Source: Verrucomicrobiia bacterium
GTDB taxonomy: Bacteria; Verrucomicrobiota; Verrucomicrobiia; Opitutales; Cerasicoccaceae
Assembly (NCBI GenBank): GCA_030432235.1
Contig: JAUIHT010000001.1
Span: 1,612,001 to 1,676,000 of the forward strand
DNA: 64,000 nucleotides
Direction: 5' to 3'
Shown: positions 57,691 to 64,000 of the stretch, piece by piece
How the letters are laid out: each line of letters opens with the position of its first letter
How positions within the stretch are numbered: position 1 is the first letter of the stretch
The notes under the pieces: model-generated
Seen by the model: only the letters and a program-made list of their open reading frames with translations
The model's database searches: none
Told to the model about the DNA's origin: nothing
Translations under genes and position numbers: made by a program

Positions 57691-58857
57691 ATGCCCCATC
57701 GCGTCTATTTCGCCTATGTGCAGCCGATAAGCTTTTCGGGGCAGTCCGCGGCCTCCGATCTCATCATCGAAAAACTGGCCGAACGTGATTGGGACTGCAG
57801 GCGCCTGCCTATCTATCCGCTGGATCGCAGCATCGCCAATCGCTTCGCGCGCTATGCCTATTTTATTTTTCAGCAGTTCAAGACATGGCGTCTCTTTCTC
57901 GGTTTGGCCTGTGCTCGCAAGCCCGTGCTGCACCTGAATCTGGGGCAGAGCATGGCTTCCTTCGTGCGCATCGGGATGCCTTATTTTCTGGTCCGTGGTT
58001 TGCGCCGGGGAATGCGCGTGGTGGTTTCACTCCACGGCAGCATCTTCATGCAGTGGGAACGCGATTCGCGCGAGACCCGGGTCTTTCGCTGGTTTCTCAA
58101 TTCGGCTGCCTTGACGACCGTGCTGGGTGACAAGCAGAAGGCGAAGCTTGTTCAGTTGGGTATACCGGAAAGCAAAATCAAGGTGGTGCCCAACACATGC
58201 GAGCTCGACATCATGGACGACGAGGCCGTCAGCCGCAAGCACCGCGCGGACGGCCCCGTGCGCATCCTTCATCTTAGTCTGTTAATCGAATCGAAGGGCT
58301 ATCCGGAGTTCCTTGAGGCTTTGGAAAAGCTCGCCAGCCAGCCTTTGCCGCAGCCGTTGGATGCGGTGTTATGCGGCCCCTTGTCTTACTCGGCGCATTG
58401 CACGCGTTTCACCAACGACGCGGACAAGCAGCGCTGGATCGAAGACAAGATTACGGCCATCAATGCCGTGCCCAATACACGGGTGACGGTGCGCTGGATT
58501 CCGGGTGCGCGTGGCGAGGAGAAGCAGCGTCTGTTCAAGGACGCTCAGGTGTTTGTCTTTCCCTCGCTTTTCCCGGTCGAGGCACAGCCGCTGGTCTTGC
58601 TGGAGGCCCTGGCCTCCGGTTGCAGTCTTATTACCTCTACTGTCGGTGAAATTCCCTCCACGGTGAACCCGGATTGCGCCTGCCTGCTGGAAGAGGTCAG
58701 CACGGACTCCGTGGCGTCGGCCATGGAGTCCCTGGCGGCGGATGCACCGCGTCGAGAGCGGCTGGCTCTCAATGGCGTCGAGCGAATGCGCGGGCCGTTC
58801 AGCGCCAGGGCCTACGCGGACACTTGGGAAACTATTTTTAACGAATTGTCGGAGTAA
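57691..58857 (+). CDS. Glycosyltransferase family 4
   Basis: 388 residues; GAAGGAAG precedes the ATG. QPISFSGQSAASDLIIEKLA at the N-terminus, VVVSLHGSIFMQWER, ILHLSLLIESKGYPEFLEAL (second domain) and VFPSLFPVEAQPLVLLEALA (E-x7-E donor site). Its end is 25 bp before the next epimerase ATG. Donor unknown. Confidence 0.9.
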   Translation: MPHRVYFAYVQPISFSGQSAASDLIIEKLAERDWDCRRLPIYPLDRSIANRFARYAYFIFQQFKTWRLFLGLACARKPVLHLNLGQSMASFVRIGMPYFLVRGLRRGMRVVVSLHGSIFMQWERDSRETRVFRWFLNSAALTTVLGDKQKAKLVQLGIPESKIKVVPNTCELDIMDDEAVSRKHRADGPVRILHLSLLIESKGYPEFLEALEKLASQPLPQPLDAVLCGPLSYSAHCTRFTNDADKQRWIEDKITAINAVPNTRVTVRWIPGARGEEKQRLFKDAQVFVFPSLFPVEAQPLVLLEALASGCSLITSTVGEIPSTVNPDCACLLEEVSTDSVASAMESLAADAPRRERLALNGVERMRGPFSARAYADTWETIFNELSE

Positions 58858-58882
58858 GTTCCCGTCGAAAAAGCAAGTTAGT

Positions 58883-59863
58883 ATGAAAGTATTCGTCACC
58901 GGATCGAGCGGTCTCATCGGAAAATGGGTCCTGGAACGTATCCTTGAAATGGGTTGGACCGTGCGCGGTTTTGATCGCCGGGAGAATCCCTATCCCCATC
59001 TCGCGCCCCACTGCGAAGTGGGCGACATCATGGACGAGCCCAGGCTGACTGCCGCCTTGCAGGCCTTCGAGCCCGACGCGGTCATTCATCTGGCGGCTCG
59101 TTGTGACCTGGATGGGCGCACCCTGGAGGACTACGACAGTAACATTGGCGGCGTGGAAAATCTCTGCCGTGCGGTCAAGGCCACGCCGTCGATCAAGCGC
59201 GCCCTCTACACCTCATCGCAGTTGGTCTGCAAGGTCGGGTACATTCCGACTTCGTATGAGGATTATTGCCCGCACACGGTCTATGGTGAAAGCAAGGTGG
59301 GCACCGAGCGTACCGTGCGCAAGATGGACGGTGGTGGCTGCACATGGTGTCTGCTGCGTCCCACCACGGTCTGGGGGCCGTACATGAACGAGCACTATCA
59401 ATCGCTCCTGCGGCACCTGGCCCGTGGCAACTACTTCCATTCAGGCGGTGGCGCCTTGCATAAATCCTATGCCTACGCCGGTAACATCGCCTACCAGTAC
59501 ATCAAGTTTCTGGAAGCGCCTGCCGAGGCCATTCAGGGCAAAGCCTTTTATCTGGCGGATTACGAGCCGCTTTCACTGCGGGCTTACATCGACGGTCTGG
59601 CTGCGGCCTTTGGTGTCCGGCAACCCGTTACGGTGCCGTTGCCCCTGGCCAAGCTTCTGGCTCTGGCCGGTGACGCCATCGAGGCCTGTGGACGCCGCAC
59701 TCCCTACAACAGTTTTCGCCTGCGCAATATCCGCACCGAGTATGTCTTCGACATGACACCGACGGAGCAGATTTGCGGTCCGCTCCCGTTCACCTTCGAG
59801 GAGGGAGTGCAGGCAACCGCCCAGTGGTTCATGCAGGAGAATCCGGGGCTCTTCAAACGCTGA
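58883..59863 (+). CDS. NAD-dependent epimerase/dehydratase (extended SDR)
   Basis: The ATG at 58883 gives 326 residues; an upstream frame from 58742 lies inside the preceding gene. [20 protein letters not shown] (NAD site), IHLAARCDLDGRTLEDYDSN, TSSQLVCKVGYIPTSYEDY, YGESKVGTERTVR (Tyr-x3-Lys), RPTTVWGPYMNEHYQSLLRH. It belongs to the extended SDR sugar-nucleotide enzymes; whether it is an epimerase or a reductase is open. Confidence 0.85.
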   Translation: MKVFVTGSSGLIGKWVLERILEMGWTVRGFDRRENPYPHLAPHCEVGDIMDEPRLTAALQAFEPDAVIHLAARCDLDGRTLEDYDSNIGGVENLCRAVKATPSIKRALYTSSQLVCKVGYIPTSYEDYCPHTVYGESKVGTERTVRKMDGGGCTWCLLRPTTVWGPYMNEHYQSLLRHLARGNYFHSGGGALHKSYAYAGNIAYQYIKFLEAPAEAIQGKAFYLADYEPLSLRAYIDGLAAAFGVRQPVTVPLPLAKLLALAGDAIEACGRRTPYNSFRLRNIRTEYVFDMTPTEQICGPLPFTFEEGVQATAQWFMQENPGLFKR

Positions 59864-59899
59864 ACAAAGCACGAACACTTCCTGTCCATAGCATCTGCC

Positions 59900-60739
59900 A
59901 TGAGCCTGCCATTGAGCATCGTCGTACCGGTTAAAAACGACGTGCAAAACCTTCGCCTGTGCCTGGAGCGGTTGAAGGGGCGCGAGCATGTGCTGGTTGT
60001 GGGCTCGGGGGACTTGGATTCTTCCGAGGCGGTGGCGAAGGAATTCGCGGTCGACTACCAAGCCTTTCATTGGGACGGCAAGTTTCCCAAGAAGCGCAAC
60101 TGGGTGCTGCGCAACTTCACGTTTGAAACCGAGTGGGTCTTGTTCCTCGATGCCGACGAATTTCCCACGAAGGCATTCTGGACGGAGCTCGAAGCCACTT
60201 TGCCGGACACCGGCTGCGCGGGCTTTTGGTTGCGCTATGACAATTACTTCATGGACAAACTCCTGCGCCATGGAGACCCGTGTCCCAAGCTGGCGCTGTT
60301 TCGCGTCGGGGCGGGGGAGTATGAGCGCATTGATGAAGACTCCTGGTCGCACCTGGACATGGAGGTGCACGAGCATCCCGTCATCGAGGGTACAATTGGG
60401 GAAATCAAAGCGCCCATCGAGCACCACGATTTTCGTGGCATGGAGCACTGGGTGGCCAAGCACAACGCCTACTCCGACTGGGAGGCGCGGCGCTACCTGC
60501 GTCTCATTACGGAGGGCGAGGCCGAGTGGAACAAACTCACGCCGCGCCAGCGCACCAAGTACCGCAACCTCGTCAAGTGGTGGTTCCCGTCGGCTTATTT
60601 TTTCGGTGCGTACGTATTGAAAAAAGGCTTCCTGGATGGCGTGGCCGGTCTGCGTGTGGCCCTGCTTAAGTCCGGCTATTTTTTCCTCATCCAGCTCAAG
60701 ATTGCGGATTTGAAAAAGAAGGCGGCGACGGCGAAATAA
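59900..60739 (+). CDS. Glycosyltransferase family 2
   Basis: 279 residues. LSIVVPVKNDVQNLRLCLER begins the GT-A fold; FPKKRNWVLRNFTFETEWVL, then FLDADEFPTKAFW holds the D-x-D metal site; VHEHPVIEGTIGEIKAPIEH follows. The last 80 residues include an amphipathic region (VKWWFPSAYFFGAYVLKKGF), as in WaaE/KdtX-like GT2 proteins, which can modify the LPS core. Confidence 0.93.
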   Translation: MSLPLSIVVPVKNDVQNLRLCLERLKGREHVLVVGSGDLDSSEAVAKEFAVDYQAFHWDGKFPKKRNWVLRNFTFETEWVLFLDADEFPTKAFWTELEATLPDTGCAGFWLRYDNYFMDKLLRHGDPCPKLALFRVGAGEYERIDEDSWSHLDMEVHEHPVIEGTIGEIKAPIEHHDFRGMEHWVAKHNAYSDWEARRYLRLITEGEAEWNKLTPRQRTKYRNLVKWWFPSAYFFGAYVLKKGFLDGVAGLRVALLKSGYFFLIQLKIADLKKKAATAK

Positions 60740-60760
60740 CGTCTGCCGACGGCCAGGCTC

Positions 60761-61909
60761 ATGGCGACCCAATGTACCATAGTCAACCGCGAGATCCAGC
60801 CGGGAGGCATCATCGGCGATTCAGCCGGAGAGCTGGCCAGGTACTTGACCGGGCGCGGAGTGAAGGTCAGCCTGGTTTCCCTGCGGGATGCCTCCGATGG
60901 TCAAACATCCGCTTCATCGCTGCCTGGTGAGCACCATTTGCTGCGACGCTACTATAATGGCAAAAACAAGGTGCTGCGCCTGTTGTCCAGTTTACTGGAG
61001 GGCAGGCAACTGGCTCGTCGCGCGGTCTCCGTTAATCACGGGCCGATCATCTGCATGACGAATCCGCCGCTGCTCAACTTCTGGGTCGCACGCCAGACCC
61101 GTGCACGCGGAGTGCCCTGGCTTTACTGGTCCCTGGACTTATATCCCGAGGCCTTCCTCGCCGCCGGGCTGGCCAAAGCCACGAACTTTTTTTACCGCTT
61201 CTTCAAGCGCGGCTCGCTCGCGTCGACGCCCAGTCACCTCATCGCCTTGGGGCCGCGTCAGGCCGAACACATCCAGGCCGATTACTCGACCCCGATCAGC
61301 CGCAGTATTTTGCCCTGTGGCATCGTTCGTTCACAAGTTCCGCAGGAGCCCCCATCCTGGGCCCAGGCGGAGGACCGGCTCATCCTCGGCTATGCGGGAA
61401 ACCTCGGCGAAGCCCACAGCGCGGAGTTCGTCAAAGCGCTCATCGAGGCGATGAACCCCGAGCGTCATCGTTTCGTGTTGGCGGCTGCCGGAGCCAAAGC
61501 AGATCAGGTGCTGGAGTTCGCGCAGGGCCGTCCCGGCGTTACCGTGCTGCCGTCCGTGCCCCGCGAGCAACTGCGCTACATCGACGTGCACCTGGTCAGC
61601 CTGCTGCCGGAGTGGGACCACATTTGTGTGCCCTCGAAAGCGTTCAGCGCGGTTTGCGAGGGAGGAAGTATCCTGTTCCACGGCTCCGAAGCCAACGACA
61701 ACTGGCAGCTCCTCGGTGACGCCGGTTGGCGGCTCGATCCCTCCGGCGATATGCGGTCACAGGCAGCTGAGTGGATGAAGGCGCTCACCCGCGAAACGGT
61801 GCAGGCCAAAAAGGCCGGGACTCCCCGGCTTGCCGATCGACTCTTTGCCATGAAGGAAAAAGCTTTCGAAGAAATCTACTGCAAGCTTGAGGAGCTTTGC
61901 CCGGCGTAA
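60761..61909 (+). CDS. Glycosyltransferase family 4
   Basis: 382 residues. ICMTNPPLLNFWVARQTRAR and PWLYWSLDLYPEAFLAAGLA resemble the WcaI/WbuB branch of GT4. The second domain has LILGYAGNLGEAHSAEFVKA and HLVSLLPEWDHICVPSKAFS with FSAVCEGGSILFHGSE. Donor unknown. The last gene of the window is of a similar subfamily. Confidence 0.88.
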   Translation: MATQCTIVNREIQPGGIIGDSAGELARYLTGRGVKVSLVSLRDASDGQTSASSLPGEHHLLRRYYNGKNKVLRLLSSLLEGRQLARRAVSVNHGPIICMTNPPLLNFWVARQTRARGVPWLYWSLDLYPEAFLAAGLAKATNFFYRFFKRGSLASTPSHLIALGPRQAEHIQADYSTPISRSILPCGIVRSQVPQEPPSWAQAEDRLILGYAGNLGEAHSAEFVKALIEAMNPERHRFVLAAAGAKADQVLEFAQGRPGVTVLPSVPREQLRYIDVHLVSLLPEWDHICVPSKAFSAVCEGGSILFHGSEANDNWQLLGDAGWRLDPSGDMRSQAAEWMKALTRETVQAKKAGTPRLADRLFAMKEKAFEEIYCKLEELCPA

Positions 61910-61915
61910 TTACTT

Positions 61916-62989
61916 TTGGGTCCGTTGCCTAACTCTAAAAAAATACTCGTCACCGGCTCATCCGGGCTGATCGGCTCGGAGGTCTGCGTTTTCTTTGCCA
62001 ACGAAGGCTACACCATTCACGGTGTGGACAACAACCAGCGCGCTGTCTTCTTCGGCGAGTCGGGGGACACGCGTTGGAATCAAAAGCGCCTCCAGGAGGC
62101 CATTGAGAAGTTCACTCATCATGAGTTGGATATCCGCGACCGTGAAGGCGTGCTCGCGCTGCTCAAGGAGGTTCGGCCGGACGTCATCGTGCATACCGCA
62201 GCACAGCCCTCGCACGACCGTGCCGCGCAGATTCCCTTCGACGATTTCGACACCAACGCCGTCGGCACGCTCAACCTGCTGGAGGCCGCGAGGCAGGCCT
62301 GCCCGGAGAGCCCCTTCATCCACATGTCGACCAACAAGGTCTACGGCGACGCCCCCAACCGTATCGCGCTGAAGGAGCTGGAGACCCGTTGGGATTACGA
62401 CGACCCGGCCTACGCCGAGGGCATTGCCGAAACGTTCAGCATCGACCAGTCCAAGCACTCGCTCTTCGGCGCTTCGAAGGTAGCCGCCGACGTGCTGGTG
62501 CAGGAGTACGGGCGTTACTTCAATATGCCCACCTGCTGTCTGCGGGGCGGTTGTCTGACAGGCCCCAACCACAGCGGAGTGGAGTTGCACGGCTTCCTCA
62601 GCTACCTGGTCAAGTGCAACCTCGAAGGCAAACACTACAACGTCTACGGCTACCAGGGGAAGCAAGTGCGCGACAACATCCACTCGCTGGACGTGGCGCG
62701 TTTCATGTGGGCATTCGCGCAGGCGCCGCGGGTGGGGGAAGTCTACAACCTCGGCGGCGGCAAGGGAAACAGTTGCTCCATCCTTGAGGCCTTTGACCGC
62801 ATCACGGCGCTCAGTGGCAAGCCCATGGAATACACCTACGTGGACAAGAACCGCGAGGGCGACCACATCTGTTACTACAGCGACCTGCGCAAGATGCGCG
62901 CGCATTATCCGGAGTGGGGCATCAGCAAGTCCCTCGACGACATTTTCAGTGAAATACTCGAAAGCTGGCGGCGCAAAAGCCAAGGCTGA
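61916..62989 (+). CDS. rfbE: CDP-paratose 2-epimerase (CDP-tyvelose epimerase)
   Basis: About 357 residues from a TTG; a second TTG at 61925 is equally possible. [20 protein letters not shown], the diagnostic [93 protein letters not shown] and [20 protein letters not shown] match the tyvelose epimerase RfbE. It converts CDP-paratose to CDP-tyvelose, the last step after rfbFGH and the 48010 reductase, although it is encoded 13 kb away from them. Confidence 0.93.
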   Translation: MGPLPNSKKILVTGSSGLIGSEVCVFFANEGYTIHGVDNNQRAVFFGESGDTRWNQKRLQEAIEKFTHHELDIRDREGVLALLKEVRPDVIVHTAAQPSHDRAAQIPFDDFDTNAVGTLNLLEAARQACPESPFIHMSTNKVYGDAPNRIALKELETRWDYDDPAYAEGIAETFSIDQSKHSLFGASKVAADVLVQEYGRYFNMPTCCLRGGCLTGPNHSGVELHGFLSYLVKCNLEGKHYNVYGYQGKQVRDNIHSLDVARFMWAFAQAPRVGEVYNLGGGKGNSCSILEAFDRITALSGKPMEYTYVDKNREGDHICYYSDLRKMRAHYPEWGISKSLDDIFSEILESWRRKSQG

Positions 62990-63010
62990 GGCCCGCCCTA
63001 TACTACGTAC

Positions 63011-64000
63011 ATGAAGACTCTGCTACTTATCAGTCAGGTTTACGTTCCCGACCCGGCCAGCGTTGGCCAGCACATGGCGGATGCCGCCGAGGCGATGGCC
63101 GCGCGTGGTTGGCGTGTACGCGTCTTCACGGCCAATCGCGGCTACGACAATCCGGCGGAACGCTTTCCCGACCGGGAGATGCTCAACGGCGTGGACGTTT
63201 GCCGCCTGCCGCTCTCGTCGCTGGGCAAGAAGACCATCCTGCACCGGCTGGCCGGACAGCTTTCCTTCTGTCTGCAGGCAATGGTGCGCGGCCTTTTCAT
63301 GCCGGGTCTCGACTGCATTTTCGTGACCACCTCGCCGCCCATGGGCAGCATCGTCGGCTGGGTCGTCGGCCTGTTGCGTCCGAAGGTGAAGGTCAAGTTC
63401 TGGGTCATGGACATCAACCCGGACCAGGCCGTCGCCCTCGGCAAGGCCAGCCCGACCAGCTTCCCCGTACGCGCCTTCGACTGGCTCAACCGCCGCATCC
63501 TGGCGCGTGCCTCGGACATCATCGTGCTGGACCGCTTCATGGGCAAGACCATGGAGGACAAAAAACCGGCCTCCGCGCCCAAGATGCACCTTATGCCTCC
63601 CTGGCCCATGGAGGGCCACCTCGAGCGCATTGAGCACGCCGACAACCCCTTCCGCAAGGAGCACGGTTTGGACGGAAAGTTCGTGATCATGTACAGCGGT
63701 AACCACTCGGTCGCGCACCCGCTCGACACCATTCTGGACGCCGCCCTGCGCATGCAGGATGACGATCGTGTGGTCTTCCTTTTCATTGGCGGTGGTCTCG
63801 GCAAACAGCGCGTGGAGGAAGTGATTCGCGAGCACCAGCCCACCAACATCCGTTCACTGCCTTATCAGCCGTTGGACGCGATCAAATATTCGCTTTCCGC
63901 CGCGGACGTGCACCTGGTCAGCATGGGCCCGGAAATGGTCGGTATCGTGCACCCGTGCAAGTTCTACGGGGCCATGTCGCTGGCCAAGCCCATCCTGCTG
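63011..64000 (+). CDS. Glycosyltransferase family 4 (3'-truncated by window)
   Basis: The ATG at 63011 opens a frame that stays open to the last base (330 codons). LLISQVYVPDPASVGQHMAD at the start, FVTTSPPMGSIVGWVVGLL, FWVMDINPDQAVALGK, FVIMYSGNHSVAHPLDTILD, FLFIGGGLGKQRVEEV, and VHLVSMGPEMVGIVHPCKFY at the end. This is the WcaI/WbuB-like GT4 group, similar to the gene at 60761. The donor-site helix is just cut off. Confidence 0.9.
   Translation, partial: MKTLLLISQVYVPDPASVGQHMADAAEAMAARGWRVRVFTANRGYDNPAERFPDREMLNGVDVCRLPLSSLGKKTILHRLAGQLSFCLQAMVRGLFMPGLDCIFVTTSPPMGSIVGWVVGLLRPKVKVKFWVMDINPDQAVALGKASPTSFPVRAFDWLNRRILARASDIIVLDRFMGKTMEDKKPASAPKMHLMPPWPMEGHLERIEHADNPFRKEHGLDGKFVIMYSGNHSVAHPLDTILDAALRMQDDDRVVFLFIGGGLGKQRVEEVIREHQPTNIRSLPYQPLDAIKYSLSAADVHLVSMGPEMVGIVHPCKFYGAMSLAKPILL

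Noticed and set aside
61958-62983. 341-codon minus-strand ORF opposite rfbE
   Set aside because: RfbE motifs are clear on the plus strand; the antisense frame is a high-GC shadow.

Overview
The window looks like chromosomal DNA of a verrucomicrobial bacterium, most likely class Opitutia (Puniceicoccales/Opitutales-like). This is inferred, not proven. The evidence is a PEP-CTERM-tagged surface protein, a giant pseudopilin-like protein of the Verru_Chthon cassette type, a Lys/Ala-rich histone-like protein fused to a starch-binding-like fold, secreted glycoside hydrolases under a LacI-family regulator, and frequent lack of Shine-Dalgarno sites. Most of the DNA is GC-rich. The obvious AT-rich stretches are about 1.8-4.5 kb, about 10.2-11.5 kb (inside one gene) and about 48.9-53.4 kb.

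Layout. (1) 1-17.7 kb is a glycan-degradation region: a GH81 beta-1,3-glucanase (cut by the window edge), two clan GH-A (GH2-like) secreted hydrolases, a LacI regulator, a secreted TPR-like protein, a 1200-aa pseudopilin-like protein, a PEP-CTERM protein and a GH38 alpha-mannosidase. Four copies of a 16-bp palindrome (consensus TTGCAYAAAAKTGCAM) lie upstream of the GH2/lacI divergent pair, the TPR gene and the PEP-CTERM gene, and outline a local regulon. An AT-rich three-gene cassette is inserted here: a transglutaminase-like protein, an orphan RHS-tip protein with a caspase-like His/Cys C-terminus, and a small membrane protein.

(2) 17.9-27.8 kb is an integrated element in the 3' end of a tRNA-Lys(TTT) gene, bounded by a perfect 52-bp direct repeat. 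It carries a tyrosine integrase, an excisionase-like gene whose ribosome-binding site lies in a hairpin, a phage-type winged-helix replication-like protein, several small phage-like genes, a tail tape-measure protein with no capsid, portal or terminase gene, a frameshifted ParB-like gene and a HigBA toxin-antitoxin pair with its palindromic operator. It is either a degraded prophage or a phage satellite that keeps only a tail-length gene.

(3) 27.8-36.4 kb holds housekeeping genes: a lipoprotein, the histone-like/CBM fusion, a DUF374 acyltransferase, a DUF456 membrane protein, a 2Fe-2S ferredoxin, a Tat-exported Fe/Mn superoxide dismutase, a dGTPase and a GbsR/MarR-type regulator. A consensus sigma-70 promoter at 31.7 kb reads into about 220 bp with no ORF, a candidate small RNA.

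(4) 36.5-64 kb is a long co-directional LPS/O-antigen or exopolysaccharide locus: heptose synthesis (gmhA, hldE kinase domain), a DUF4160/DUF2442 pair, sugar-nucleotide epimerases, an O-antigen ligase/polymerase, GDP-mannose 4,6-dehydratase, an MBOAT/SGNH O-acetylation pair, the full CDP-3,6-dideoxyhexose route (rfbF, rfbG, rfbH, a reductase and, 13 kb further on, a CDP-paratose 2-epimerase), an AT-richer Wzx/pyruvyltransferase/Wzy block, several glycosyltransferases and two sulfotransferases. Together these predict a surface polymer containing tyvelose or a related dideoxyhexose, carrying sulfate, pyruvate and acetyl groups. The last gene runs off the right edge.
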